Of a DNA stretch of 64,000 bases, positions 17,734 through 28,001 are shown one piece after another (position 1 is the stretch's first letter; each line of letters opens with the position of its first letter). Below the pieces are notes generated by a model. That model saw only the letters and a list, made by a program, of their open reading frames with translations. It searched no databases and was not told where the DNA came from. This stretch comes from Bradymonas sediminis (lineage in GTDB: Bacteria; Myxococcota_A; Bradymonadia; Bradymonadales; Bradymonadaceae): contig NZ_CP030032.1 of the NCBI RefSeq assembly GCF_003258315.1, positions 3,846,501-3,910,500 of the forward strand, given 5' to 3'. A program made the position numbers and the translations under genes.

Positions 17734-18213
17734 TCAGATGCGCGCGTGCGGTGGCTCATCGCTTCCGAAATGGTCGACGGGAACCTCCACGGGCCACAGA
17801 TATTGGAAGGAATGCGGCAGCATGCCTCGCACCTGACGTATCTCACCGCCGCTCACCCGTCGGGAGAGCACCGCGAAGACGCGCGTGGCGATCAACTCCG
17901 GGTTGATACTCTGCCCGGGGGCAAAGCCCGCCCGAATTCCATCCAAGAAGTCATCCACATCTCTGCCTTTGACCGGCATCTGGGAGGGGCGAAAGCCCTC
18001 GTAAAAGACGCCCCGAAGTAACCCGGGGAGTTGGGCGGCGAAATCCGCCGCCTCATCGACGCTTAACCGGTCGCGCAACGCGTGCAGAGTCGCGACCAGG
18101 GCGTGATAAGTCTTTAGCGGATCCTGCCAGCCGAACTCATCATCGGTGTCGTGGATCCACTCCATGGCGACGTTGACCTGGCGATCTAATGGTCGAATAC
18201 CTGTAACGCTCAT
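17734..18213 (-). CDS. DUF2267 domain protein
   Basis: A 159-aa protein with the DUF2267 pattern: TYHALVATLHALRDRLSVDE, then AAQLPGLLRGVFYEGF, and a later helix pair. DUF2267 is a helical domain of unknown function found in many bacteria. The C-terminus (HSFQYLWPVEVPVDHFG) is extra. GGGAG lies six bases before the ATG. It has its own transcription unit by spacing (172 bp from the upstream permease gene, 232 bp to the next gene). Confidence 0.8.
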   Translation of the reverse strand: MSVTGIRPLDRQVNVAMEWIHDTDDEFGWQDPLKTYHALVATLHALRDRLSVDEAADFAAQLPGLLRGVFYEGFRPSQMPVKGRDVDDFLDGIRAGFAPGQSINPELIATRVFAVLSRRVSGGEIRQVRGMLPHSFQYLWPVEVPVDHFGSDEPPHARI

Positions 18214-18385
18214 AACCGCTCCCTTGCCCCGAATTTTTTATGAACTTCTCGCTGGGTTTGACGGCCCAGGGACCTCGGCCGCGTAGTGTATACCTAAGCA
18301 CTCAAACAGCCGGCTCAAGCACCCGCGCCCGACCGACGCCCTGCGCTGCGCATCGGCGCCGGATCTTTGAGAAAACCACCGCCTT

Positions 18386-20182
18386 TTAGATGCCCCAGAT
18401 ATAATCGATCCCCATCACGGTCACGACCGAGAGGAGCAATTGCAGCGGCGCGCCGATGCGAATGAAGTCGCGCACACAATACCCGCCGGGACCGTATACG
18501 AACAGATTGGTCTGATAGCCCACCGGCCCCAGAAACGCGGTGCTCGCCGCAAACATCACCGCCAGCACAAACGCAAATTCATTCGCCCCGATCTGCGTGG
18601 CGGTCGCCGCCGCCACCGGGATCATCAACAGCACCGCCGCGTTATTACTGATAAATTCGGTGATCAAACCCGTCGAGATATAGAAGAGCCACAGGACCAC
18701 GATCGCCGGCAGATACTCACCGCTTCCGGCCAACGCGCTCCCCAAAAATTGCGCCGTGCCGGTTTGCTCCAACGCAATCCCCAGCGGGATGATGCCGGCC
18801 AGCATAAAGATCACCCGCCAATCGACGTCCTTATACATCTCCGAGGAGCGCACCACGCCGGTCAAGAGCATCGCCACCACCCCGGCCAGCGCGCTCACCA
18901 TAATCGGCAGAACGTCAAAGGCCGCCAGGCCCACCACGGCGAGCAGAATGGCGATGGCGACCGGGATCTTCTCGGGCCGATAGCCCTTTCGTTCACTGGC
19001 ATTCATCAGAATGACATCCGGACTCGCCGCCATCCTCTCCTGCCCCTTTCGGGTCGTCTGCAGCAGCACCGTATCGCCGCTTCGCAGCACCTGGTCGGCG
19101 AAGTCCTCGCGCCGCACCACGCTGCGGCTGCGATGCGCCAGCACATAGGCGTCGAAGCGCTCCGGGAAGTTGGTCGCCCGGATCGTGCGCCCCTCGAGCG
19201 CCGAGCCGGCGACCACGACGATCTGGGCGAGGCTATTAAAATCCCCCGAGATCATAATCTGGTCGGGGGTAAACTTTCGCGGCGGCAGCAGCTCAACCCC
19301 GCCGCCGTCTTCGAGCATCTTCAGGTATTTCTCGGTCGCGTGGACCAATAAAATATCTCCCTCCTGCAGCACCTGGTCACGGTCCGGGTGCTCGAACACC
19401 GCCTCGCCGCGGACGATGGCGAGCAGGGCAAGCTTGAGGTCCGAATTATCTAACCAATCGCGCAGCGACATCCCGAGCATCGGCGCATCCGCCCATAATT
19501 TTAGCTCACGCAAAAAACTGGCGACCTCAAAGTTCTCGAGCGTGCTGCCCCGCGGTTTTACATGCTCGGGCAATAAGATCGGCGCCGCAAAATACAGATA
19601 AACCGCGCCGACCCCCATCACGATCGCCCCCAGGCCGGTGATCTCAAACATCCCAATCTTATGGTCGAGCAAGCGCACCGAGATATCGGCGGCCAGGATA
19701 TTGGTCGAGGTACCGATGAGCGTGAGCATGCCGCCGAGCATCGAGATATAGGAGAGCGGCAGCAGCAGCTTAGAGGGCGAAACCCGCCCCTTATGCGCCA
19801 TCTCGGTGACCAGGGGCAGCAAAAGCGCGACGACCGGCGTATTATTCATAATACCCGACATCGGCCCCGCCATCGCGAAGGTCGCCAAAAGTTGCTTCTT
19901 CTCACTGCTGCCGACCATCTTGCTCAAATGACGCGCGATCCCCTGAATCATGCCGGTTCGGCGCACCCCGTCGCTTAAGATGAGCATCGACAACACGGTG
20001 AGCGTGGCTGGGTTTGAGAACCCCGAGACCGCATCCGCCGGCGTCACTTGCGTCCATTTACCCAGCAGCACCAATAAGACGAGCACCAACATCGCGGTGA
20101 CGTCCAGCGGAATCGGCTCCAGGATAAAGAGCAACACCGCCAACGCCGTGATCCCCAGCACAATGATCATCCCCAGGGTCAT
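18386..20182 (-). CDS. SLC13/DASS-family anion permease with TrkA-C domains
   Basis: A 598-aa inner-membrane transporter. Hydrophobic helices at about 1-215 and 400-598 flank a soluble insert with two TrkA-C-like repeats (about 225-300 and 310-390). NNTPVVALLLP and NNAAVLLMIPVAAA match the two conserved SNT-type hairpin motifs of the divalent-anion sodium symporter family. Substrate (sulfate, dicarboxylate or other) cannot be told from sequence. Its ATG overlaps the stop of the glucosidase gene as ATGA, so the two are translationally coupled. Confidence 0.9.
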   Translation of the reverse strand: MTLGMIIVLGITALAVLLFILEPIPLDVTAMLVLVLLVLLGKWTQVTPADAVSGFSNPATLTVLSMLILSDGVRRTGMIQGIARHLSKMVGSSEKKQLLATFAMAGPMSGIMNNTPVVALLLPLVTEMAHKGRVSPSKLLLPLSYISMLGGMLTLIGTSTNILAADISVRLLDHKIGMFEITGLGAIVMGVGAVYLYFAAPILLPEHVKPRGSTLENFEVASFLRELKLWADAPMLGMSLRDWLDNSDLKLALLAIVRGEAVFEHPDRDQVLQEGDILLVHATEKYLKMLEDGGGVELLPPRKFTPDQIMISGDFNSLAQIVVVAGSALEGRTIRATNFPERFDAYVLAHRSRSVVRREDFADQVLRSGDTVLLQTTRKGQERMAASPDVILMNASERKGYRPEKIPVAIAILLAVVGLAAFDVLPIMVSALAGVVAMLLTGVVRSSEMYKDVDWRVIFMLAGIIPLGIALEQTGTAQFLGSALAGSGEYLPAIVVLWLFYISTGLITEFISNNAAVLLMIPVAAATATQIGANEFAFVLAVMFAASTAFLGPVGYQTNLFVYGPGGYCVRDFIRIGAPLQLLLSVVTVMGIDYIWGI

Positions 20183-22569
20183 TTGACCACCATGACTTCT
20201 ACCTTGCCGCGACGCTTTAGAATCTGCACGCCGACGTCGTTTCGATAGCGCTTGAGTTCGATGTCGACCATGGCGTCGCCCACCTGGACGCGGCGGATGC
20301 GCAGCGTGTCCAAAAAGTCGGGCAGACGCGGGTTATGAAATTTGACCAGCCCCTGGCGCCCGTCGACGTAGAGCCCAAGCGCCGCGTCGAGCAGCAGGAA
20401 GACGCCGCCGGCCGCCCAGGCCTGCGGCGCACACGCCACCGGGTAGAGCGTCGGGCCCTCGCTGGGGCGGCGCTCAAACCCGCAGAAGAGCTCGGGCATT
20501 CGGTTCAGCTCAAAATAGCGCGACGCGTGGTACAGCCCGGCCATAATCCGCAGCGCCTCGTCCTTAAGACCGTAGCGCGCCAGGCCCATCGCGATCATCG
20601 TATTATCGTGCGGCCAGACCGACCCGTTATGATAGGAGATCGGATTATAGCGCACCTGCCCCAGCGGCATCGTGCGCACCCCCCAACCGTTGAAGAAGTC
20701 GTCCTCCAGGAGTTGTTTGCCGACCTGTTGGGCGCGCTCCAGCGTGGCGATGCCGCTAAAGAGGCAATGCCCGGCGTTCGAGGAGCGCACCCGACACGCG
20801 CGCTTCGCGCCGTCGAGCGCCAGCACATAGGTGCCGAGCGCTTCGTCCCAAAAGTCTCGCTGAAATCGCTCCTTTAGCTCCATCGCCTGGCGGCGCTGCG
20901 CGCGCGCGTACTCCTCCTCGCCCAGCGCCTCGGCTATCTGCGCGGCGGCGCGCCGCGCGGCGAACACATAGCCCTGGACCTCGCACAGCGCGATCGGCGC
21001 GTCCGCCAGCGTCCCATCGGCGTGGTAGACCGAATCATCGGAATCCTTCCACCCCTGCTGGCGCAAACCCTGCGCGGTGCGCCGGCCGTATTCGACATAG
21101 CCGTCGCCGTCGCGGTCCCCGTAGACGTCGATCCACTCGATGGCTTTGACGATCATCGGCCAGATCGATTTGATAAACTCCAGGTCCCCGCTTCGGCGCA
21201 GATACGCCCCGGCCAACGCGACGAAGAGCGGCGTCGAGTCGATGCTGCCGTAATAATAGCTAAACGGAACCTCGCCCGTGTTGGCCATCTCGTCGTGGCG
21301 AATCTCGTGGAGGATCTTGCCGGGCTCGGCGTCGCGCTCGTCGCTAAATTCAGCGGCCTGATGCGCGGCCAGATAGCCCAGCACACCCCGCGAAATCTCC
21401 GGGCGAATATTCAATACCTGGTACGCACAGATCAGCCCATCCCTGCCAAAAACCGTGTTAAACCAGGGGGTTCCGGCGTAGGGGTAGAGGCCGTGTTCCG
21501 TCTCCGTCGCCAACATCTGCAGGTCGGCGTCGGCGCGCCCGAGCATCAAATTATAGAAGACATTGGAGGAGTCGAACCGACAGCGCGCCGTGTGCGCGGC
21601 CCGCATGCGCTCGCTCATCTGGGCGTAGGCCTGGCGGTAGCCTGCCGCGCGCCCAAAGCCCAGGCGCGCCAACGCCTGCGGGTCCCCCGAGTCCAGGCCG
21701 TTCTCCGAGGCCTCCGCAGGGGCATCGTGGGCCAACTCCTTGATCGCGCACTCCACCGAATACGTCAGCTCACGCCGCTGGCCCGGCCCAATCTCGAACT
21801 CAAAACGCGCCTCATTCGCGCTCAAGCTGTCGGGGCGCTGCACGAAGGCGACGCGGGTCTCCCGCTGCACATGGTCCAGGCCGATATACCCAAAGCGCAC
21901 GCTCACGTCCGTGACCGTGGTCTCCAAAAACTCCCCGCACTCATCGCGCGGCGTGCCCCGAACCTCGAACATATCGATAAAGTCGGCCTCAAAGCGCACC
22001 ACGATCGGCACCGTCAGCGTGGCCTCGCCGTAGTTATGCATCCGAATTTTCTCGTGCGCGGTGTCTTCGGTCACAAATTTGCTGCGATGGATATGCAGGG
22101 TATCCGACAAGATGCGCGTCAGGCGCACCGGCTCCCCCTGGTCCTCATCGCCCTCGTCCGACCGCGCTGCCCCCTGGTCTCCAGGCGCGTCGCCCTGCTC
22201 CACCACCACCGACGCCCCGCCGGTCTGCGTCCCGGCGACCAACTTCTCCCGCCGAGATTTAGAGGTGCGCTCAAGCTTCTTCTGCGTCTCGGTTTCGATC
22301 AACTCCGGGTTGGTCAGGTCGACGGTGAGCAGCGAGTTATCCTCGACAATGGTCGAGCTTAGGAGCACCGGCTTTTGCTCCCACAGGCGAAACTCAAGCA
22401 TCGATAGATGGCGCATATCGTTCATATAGAGGCCGTGGGAGCCCCCGCCTTCCGACGAGATATCCCCGTCTTCATCGTAGACGACGAAGAGGTTGGCCTG
22501 CTTGAGCACCCGCGTGCGCCCGGCGTTGATCATGCTCGTGGTCAGGATATGGAAGTCAGTATCAGTCAT
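20179..22569 (-). CDS. Glycogen-debranching-type amylo-alpha-1,6-glucosidase
   Basis: A 796-aa protein. An N-terminal beta-sandwich (about 1-290) matches the bacterial glycogen debranching N-terminal domain, starting with KQANLFVVYDEDGDISSEG. The C-terminal (alpha/alpha)6-barrel holds GTPWFNTVFGRDGLICAY, YYYGSIDSTPLFVALAGAY and YHNGSVWPHDNTMIAMGLA, hallmarks of amylo-alpha-1,6-glucosidases. It would hydrolyse alpha-1,6 branches or related alpha-glucans in the cytosol. It lies 99 bp downstream of a GT4 glycosyltransferase and is coupled to the SLC13 permease. Confidence 0.88.
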   Translation of the reverse strand: MTDTDFHILTTSMINAGRTRVLKQANLFVVYDEDGDISSEGGGSHGLYMNDMRHLSMLEFRLWEQKPVLLSSTIVEDNSLLTVDLTNPELIETETQKKLERTSKSRREKLVAGTQTGGASVVVEQGDAPGDQGAARSDEGDEDQGEPVRLTRILSDTLHIHRSKFVTEDTAHEKIRMHNYGEATLTVPIVVRFEADFIDMFEVRGTPRDECGEFLETTVTDVSVRFGYIGLDHVQRETRVAFVQRPDSLSANEARFEFEIGPGQRRELTYSVECAIKELAHDAPAEASENGLDSGDPQALARLGFGRAAGYRQAYAQMSERMRAAHTARCRFDSSNVFYNLMLGRADADLQMLATETEHGLYPYAGTPWFNTVFGRDGLICAYQVLNIRPEISRGVLGYLAAHQAAEFSDERDAEPGKILHEIRHDEMANTGEVPFSYYYGSIDSTPLFVALAGAYLRRSGDLEFIKSIWPMIVKAIEWIDVYGDRDGDGYVEYGRRTAQGLRQQGWKDSDDSVYHADGTLADAPIALCEVQGYVFAARRAAAQIAEALGEEEYARAQRRQAMELKERFQRDFWDEALGTYVLALDGAKRACRVRSSNAGHCLFSGIATLERAQQVGKQLLEDDFFNGWGVRTMPLGQVRYNPISYHNGSVWPHDNTMIAMGLARYGLKDEALRIMAGLYHASRYFELNRMPELFCGFERRPSEGPTLYPVACAPQAWAAGGVFLLLDAALGLYVDGRQGLVKFHNPRLPDFLDTLRIRRVQVGDAMVDIELKRYRNDVGVQILKRRGKVEVMVVK

Positions 22570-22668
22570 CGTCCGGGCCTATTTTTTACGGGTTCGATTG
22601 TTCCCTGGGCGTCATCGAGACGCCTGGATTTCCCAAGCCCCCGACATGGCTTCGGCCTTCGTCCCCCT

Positions 22669-23781
22669 TCAAGTCGGGCGGCGACGTACCGTGTCGTCGC
22701 CGGCGATGCCCATGTCCCAGATATCACTCAGACCGGCACGATAGTGGTTGAGCATCTGGTCTCGGTAGGCGAGCACATAGTCACGCGCCATGCGCGCGGC
22801 GGAGAAGCGGCGCTCGAAGGTCTGGCGCACGATCCCGCGGTCCAGGTTATCGAGCGCCCCGACCGCCTCGACCGCCTGGGTGAGGTTGTCGCACACGAAG
22901 CCGGTGACCCCATGGTCGACCACCTCGGGGATCGAGCCGCAGCGCCGCGCGATCACCGGCGTGCCGCAGGCCATCGCCTCGATCATCGCCAGGCCGAAGG
23001 GCTCAGGCCAGTCGACCATAAACAGAAACGCGCGCGCGCCTTTGAGAAGAGCGGTCTTTTCGGCCTCCCCTACTTCCCCAATAAAATCAACGAGTTCATG
23101 ACCCAAAAGCGGCTCAATCACCGCCTCAAAATACGCGCGCTCGCTCGGGTCGACCTTCGCCGCGATCTTAATCGGCACCCCGGCCCGAACCGCCACCTCG
23201 ATCGCGTCATCGACGCGCTTCTCGGGCGACATGCGCCCCACAAACGCCAGATAATCCCCGCCCTCGCCGGCCGAATAGAGCCCGCGCGGCAGCCCGTGAT
23301 AGATGGTGTCGACCCAGGGCGCCGCCGGCAGCGGGCGCCGCTGGGCGTAGGAAATCGACACCAACGCCATATCCCGAAACTCGTCATAGAGCGGCCGGTA
23401 CTCCGGCAAATCCATGCGCCCATGCATCGTACTGAGCATGGGCTTGCCGAGCCGACGCATCATCGAATAGGGCAAATAGTCGACATGCGAGTGAATGATA
23501 TCGAAGTCATCGACGCGCTGATAGAGCTTCTCGAGCATCAGCATATACCAGCCCATCGGCACCCCGGCGGTGCCCGCTTCGCCCCGAAGCGCCTGCGGGG
23601 CGCCGACGACTAACTCCGCCTGGGTATGCGAATCCGCGCTCGCAAAGAGCGTGACCTGGTGTTGCTGGGCGACCAATTCCTCGCACAAATACGACACCAC
23701 CCGCTCCGTGCCCCCGTACCCCCGGGGCGGCACGCTCTCGGCCAGTGGCGCGATCAACGCGATGCGCAATTGGGATGCCAT
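22669..23781 (-). CDS. GT4-family glycosyltransferase
   Basis: A 370-aa GT-B fold enzyme. The N-terminal motif PPRGYGGTERVVSYLCEEL binds the acceptor/donor loop, GRMSPEKRVDDAIEVA opens the second Rossmann domain, and EPFGLAMIEAMACGTPVIA carries the E-x7-E donor-sugar motif. The ATG at 23781 (MASQLRIALIAPL) has GGAG nine bases upstream; the open frame continues to 23883 but lacks a ribosome site. Neighbouring a debranching enzyme, it may act in glycan or glycoside synthesis; product unknown. Confidence 0.88.
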   Translation of the reverse strand: MASQLRIALIAPLAESVPPRGYGGTERVVSYLCEELVAQQHQVTLFASADSHTQAELVVGAPQALRGEAGTAGVPMGWYMLMLEKLYQRVDDFDIIHSHVDYLPYSMMRRLGKPMLSTMHGRMDLPEYRPLYDEFRDMALVSISYAQRRPLPAAPWVDTIYHGLPRGLYSAGEGGDYLAFVGRMSPEKRVDDAIEVAVRAGVPIKIAAKVDPSERAYFEAVIEPLLGHELVDFIGEVGEAEKTALLKGARAFLFMVDWPEPFGLAMIEAMACGTPVIARRCGSIPEVVDHGVTGFVCDNLTQAVEAVGALDNLDRGIVRQTFERRFSAARMARDYVLAYRDQMLNHYRAGLSDIWDMGIAGDDTVRRRPT

Positions 23782-23925
23782 AAGTACTGCTCCGAAAAGA
23801 AGAATAACCCCGCGAAAACTCAACGTTCCCGGGTCACGCTCGAAGCTAAGCACTTGTTTTGTTGAATACAGAAAATCGGTCATTGAGGGGCAAATTCACG
23901 GCACGCCCCCCCGACCGCACGACGC

Positions 23926-26900
23926 CTAACCCAACGCCTGTTTCAAGCGCTTGATGTGGATGGAGAGTTCCGCGAGGCCCTCGTACCAGCCGATCTCCTC
24001 GGCGATGGCGCGGGCGCGGGTGAAGAAGGTTTTGCTGGCCTCCAGGTCGTTGGCCTGCAGGGCGGTGATGCCCTGGTTGGTGAGGATGCGGCTTTGATTG
24101 AGCAGGTCGCCCACGCCCTGGGCAGCCTTGCAGGCGTTGTCGAAATAGACCTGGGCGCGCTTGACGTCGCGCATGCCCAGGCAGAGCGCGCCGAGGTTCG
24201 ACAGGATCCGGGCCAGGCCGCGGTGGTCCGAGATGTGCTGGGCGCGCTGAAGCGAAGCGTTGAGAAATTTCTGCGCCTTTTGGAAGTCTTTTTGCCGGAT
24301 AAATAGCGTGCCGAGCTGATTATACGCGGTCCAATAGAGTTTGCGCTCGTCCGGGTTCGACAGGTCGAGCTGGCCAAGCGCTTCGACCTTCTCGGGGACC
24401 GTCATCAGCACGTCGGCGGCGCGGCCGAGTTGGTTCTGCTTCTCAAAGAGCTGCGCCTGGGCCAACAGCGCGCGCACCTCGGTCTTGAGGTCGCCGGTCT
24501 CCACCGCGGCCAGGCGCAACTTCTCAAGCGCGACCTGGCTTTGTTCCATGCCGCCGGACTCCATCGTCGTGAGGCCGACCTCGTAGAGCAGCGCCGCGCG
24601 CACGCCCGGCTCCAGCGCGTCAACATCGCCCAGCCCATCGACCACGCGCTGGGCGTCTTCGATGCGCCCCGACTCGCGCAGCGCCACCAGAAGACGCGTC
24701 TGCACCGACACCCGGACTTCGGAATTCGCCGCGACATTGGCCTGCTTGAGCAGGTCGAGCGCGTCTTCGAAATGCGCGATCGCGCCGGCGTAATCATAGA
24801 GGTCGAGCAAGCCCGCCCCGCCCTCGCCCAGATAATACGCCGCGCCTTCGAAGCCGCCCACGGAACGATAATGAAAGGCGAGCATCAACGGGATATCGAT
24901 GGGGTCGACGGCCGCGATCTCGGGGGCGCTCTCCAGGAATTCAATGACGCGGGTATGAATCTCGACGCGCGCCTTGTCGGGCAGGCGGTCGTAGACGAGC
25001 TTTCGCAGCGCGCGCGGCTCAAACGCCAGGCTCACCCGCCCGACGGCGTCGTATTGCGCGACGATCATCTGGTGCTCAACGAGCACCGCGAGGTTCTCGC
25101 GCGGGTTAAGATGCGAGGGCGTGATCTGGAAGAACCAGGCCTCGCCGAAGCTCTCGCCGAGCACGGAGGCCAGCCGAAGCAGGTCGCGCAGCTCTTCGTC
25201 GAGCTCGTCAACGCGCGCCGCCAGCAGCTCGTGCAGGCTCTGCGGCACGCCGGCGCCGGCGAGCAATTCGGCGTTCATCAGCCCTTCTTGGCCGCGGTTG
25301 CGCCGAATCGAGCGCACCAATTCGTGCAAGAAGACCGGGTTGCCGCTCGAGCGCATCTGGAGTTGCTCGACCACCGCGATCGGCGGGGTCTGCCCGAGGA
25401 TCTGCGCCACAAATTGGCGCGACTCTTCGCGGGTAAACCCGCGCACTTCGAGGATGTCGAGGCTGCCCGGCAGGCCGTGGTCACGGGTCGCCGCCGAGAT
25501 GCGCCGGCTCACCACGATCATCACAGGCAGCTTGCGAGTGCGCGCCAGGAGCGCGTCCAAAAACTCGATCATCGGCGGGTCTTCGACCGGAATATCGTCG
25601 ACAGCCAGGAGCACCGGGCCGGTCTTGAGCGCAAAGCGCAGCAATTTATGGAGCAAGGCGGCGCTAAAATGCGAGAACTCCTGCTGCGAGGTCCACGGCA
25701 GATTCTGCGCCTGGGCGGCGGCATCGGCGTCGAGCGGGCCTTCGCGAAGATAGAGCGCGACCACCGCTTCGACATGCTGCGTGAGCCCCAGGCTGCGACA
25801 TGCCTTCTGGAGCAACTCGGCCGGCGCCCGGTAGGTCTGGGCGATCTGGCGAATCCACACGCGCACCGCCGAGAGGCTCTGGGCGCGCGGTTGGTCGGCG
25901 GCGCTTACGAAAAAGGCCTGCCATTTCTTGGGCTTGGTGCCCTCGGCGCCGGCGATCTTCGTATCCTGGCGCGACTCCACAAATTTCGTCAGGAATTTTG
26001 TCTTGCCCACGCCCATCTCACCGAGCAGCGCCACCCCGGCCCCGTGGCCTTTTTGCACGTCGGCGGCGACGCGCGACAGGGACTCAAAGAGTTGAACCCG
26101 CGGCACATACAGGTCGAGCTGGTCGAGCTCGGTCGGCTGGCCGGCGTCCCCGATGGTGTCGCGGCTTATTTTGAGGACCTCGCTGACCTCTTTACCGCCG
26201 ACGAGCCGCGCCTCATCGAAGCGCACCCGGCCGCGCGTGGTCTCGGCGAGGCTTTCATCGGCCAACACCACCGCCTCTCGCGACGCGCCAGAGACCGCGA
26301 CCGCCCGGTCAATCGCCTCGCCGTAGGCATGCGAGCCTTCGGCGCGCGACAGCGAGACTTCGCCGTAGACCAGGCCAAAGCCCAGGTGGTCGGCGCCGTG
26401 AGGCAGTTGGCGCATCGTCTTCTGCAATTGAAGCGCACATTCTACGGCACGATAGTTATCGCCAACATGGGCGCGCCTCGCCCCAAAGAGGATGACGAAA
26501 GTACCGCCCAAAAAGCTGTCGATTTCGCCGCCAAAATGCGCGACGATCTGGCGAATCGCGGCCTTTTCGACGTTGCTTCGCCGGGCGATCTCGCTGGCGT
26601 CGACGCCATCTTTAACCCGCGAGCGCTGCCGCACCGCGAGCACCGCGACTTTGCGCTTTTCGCCGAGCAGGCTGCCCTTTAACTCTTCGACGCTGAAGGT
26701 CTGGTCGAGCACCGAGGTGCCCGAGGCGACGTGGGTGCCGGAGCGGCTCGGGTCGCCGAAATTTCCCGAACGCGTATACAGCGCGCCAATCCCGGAGTCG
26801 CCGATGCCCGTCGGTCCCGAGCGCGAAATCCGGTGCGGCGCGGAGCCCGAGAGATTCCCCGACTCATCGCGCACCAGACCGCTCTCGGCCAGCGATCCGC

Positions 26901-27990
26901 TGCGCCGCCCGGTCAGGCTCGGCCCCGGGACCGCCCCGGCCGGGGCGCCGCTGGGGTTCTCCTCGAACCAGCGCGCTGCTTTTTGGAGGGCGCTGCGCAT
27001 CTCGGCGGCGGAGCCAAAGCGGTCGTTGAGGTTTCGCTCCATCGCCTTCATCACGATGCGGTCCAGGAGCACAGGGACCCCGGGGACCAGCGACGACGGC
27101 GGCTGCACCGGCATCTGCATGACGCGCCCGATGATGCTCACCGCCTCCTTATCGTGGAAGACCCGCTTGCGCGTGAGCATCTCGTACAAGATGACCCCCA
27201 GCGACCAGAGGTCGCTTCGCCCGTCGAGATCCTTGCGCATGATCTGCTCGGGACTCATATAGTCGAAGGTCCCGACGATATTGCCCTGCTGGGTGTACGG
27301 GCCGGCCTTCATGCCGGTCTCTTTGACCTTGGCGATGCCGAAGTCGAGCACCTTGGCGAAGTCATTTTGCCCGGCGACCTGCTCGACCATGATATTGGCC
27401 GGCTTCAGGTCGCAGTGGACGATGCCAGCGGCGTGGGCGCTCTCCAGGGCGCTGAGCACCTGAATGGCGATCTCACAGATGCGCAGCGGTTGAATCGGGA
27501 ACTCTTTTTTGATGACGCGTTCGAGGGTCTGGCCGGGCAGATACTCCATCACCAAAAAGAGCGCGTCGGTCGCGGCGTCTTTGCCGTAATCGAGCACGCT
27601 GATGATGTTGGGGTGGCGAAGCATATTGATCGCCTTCACCTCGCGCATAAAATAATGCTCGCCCTCCGGATTGGTCTCGCTGGGTTTGAGGATTTTGATG
27701 GCGACTTTGCGCTCAAGCGGGAATTGCGTCGCCTGATACACGTTGCCCATGCCGCCTTCGCCGATCTTGCGCTCAAGGCGATAATTGCCGTTGAGCATCG
27801 TCCCGATCAGCGGGTCGGGCTTTTTGCTCTTGCCCTTCTTCTTGCCAGCCGCCGCGCCGTCGCCCTTCTTGGCGACCTGGGACTCGCGCAAGGACACCGA
27901 GCGCGCCTGCGCGTCGTCAGGCGCGACTTCGCCCTCTTCCAGCGGCTGCAGATTACCACTGAGATCTGGAATATTGTTTTCGTCGCTCAT
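23926..27990 (-). CDS. Multidomain Ser/Thr kinase with cyclase-like, ATPase and TPR domains
   Basis: A 1354-aa signalling protein. The kinase (about 70-345) has G-loop GEGGMG, Lys99 in VAIKIL, catalytic loop HCDLKPAN (192-199; Cys replaces the usual Arg, so non-RD type) and DFG 216-218. A degenerate nucleotide-cyclase-like domain follows (FGGEIDSFLGGTFVILFG, then YGEAIDRAVAVSGA). An AAA/STAND-type ATPase has P-loop GEMGVGKT. The C-terminal third is TPR-like repeats (GLARILSNLGALCLGM). No transmembrane helix, so likely cytosolic. Such architectures are typical of myxobacterial signalling. A lipoprotein gene ends 11 bp upstream. Confidence 0.9.
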   Translation of the reverse strand: MSDENNIPDLSGNLQPLEEGEVAPDDAQARSVSLRESQVAKKGDGAAAGKKKGKSKKPDPLIGTMLNGNYRLERKIGEGGMGNVYQATQFPLERKVAIKILKPSETNPEGEHYFMREVKAINMLRHPNIISVLDYGKDAATDALFLVMEYLPGQTLERVIKKEFPIQPLRICEIAIQVLSALESAHAAGIVHCDLKPANIMVEQVAGQNDFAKVLDFGIAKVKETGMKAGPYTQQGNIVGTFDYMSPEQIMRKDLDGRSDLWSLGVILYEMLTRKRVFHDKEAVSIIGRVMQMPVQPPSSLVPGVPVLLDRIVMKAMERNLNDRFGSAAEMRSALQKAARWFEENPSGAPAGAVPGPSLTGRRSGSLAESGLVRDESGNLSGSAPHRISRSGPTGIGDSGIGALYTRSGNFGDPSRSGTHVASGTSVLDQTFSVEELKGSLLGEKRKVAVLAVRQRSRVKDGVDASEIARRSNVEKAAIRQIVAHFGGEIDSFLGGTFVILFGARRAHVGDNYRAVECALQLQKTMRQLPHGADHLGFGLVYGEVSLSRAEGSHAYGEAIDRAVAVSGASREAVVLADESLAETTRGRVRFDEARLVGGKEVSEVLKISRDTIGDAGQPTELDQLDLYVPRVQLFESLSRVAADVQKGHGAGVALLGEMGVGKTKFLTKFVESRQDTKIAGAEGTKPKKWQAFFVSAADQPRAQSLSAVRVWIRQIAQTYRAPAELLQKACRSLGLTQHVEAVVALYLREGPLDADAAAQAQNLPWTSQQEFSHFSAALLHKLLRFALKTGPVLLAVDDIPVEDPPMIEFLDALLARTRKLPVMIVVSRRISAATRDHGLPGSLDILEVRGFTREESRQFVAQILGQTPPIAVVEQLQMRSSGNPVFLHELVRSIRRNRGQEGLMNAELLAGAGVPQSLHELLAARVDELDEELRDLLRLASVLGESFGEAWFFQITPSHLNPRENLAVLVEHQMIVAQYDAVGRVSLAFEPRALRKLVYDRLPDKARVEIHTRVIEFLESAPEIAAVDPIDIPLMLAFHYRSVGGFEGAAYYLGEGGAGLLDLYDYAGAIAHFEDALDLLKQANVAANSEVRVSVQTRLLVALRESGRIEDAQRVVDGLGDVDALEPGVRAALLYEVGLTTMESGGMEQSQVALEKLRLAAVETGDLKTEVRALLAQAQLFEKQNQLGRAADVLMTVPEKVEALGQLDLSNPDERKLYWTAYNQLGTLFIRQKDFQKAQKFLNASLQRAQHISDHRGLARILSNLGALCLGMRDVKRAQVYFDNACKAAQGVGDLLNQSRILTNQGITALQANDLEASKTFFTRARAIAEEIGWYEGLAELSIHIKRLKQALG

Positions 27991-28001
27991 GCCCGGGAAG
28001 C

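Noticed and set aside
24430-26682. 750-codon open frame antisense to the giant kinase
   Set aside because: The sense gene has clear kinase, P-loop and TPR motifs. The antisense product is Arg/His/Leu/Ala-rich without recognisable domains, as expected from reverse-complement codon bias.
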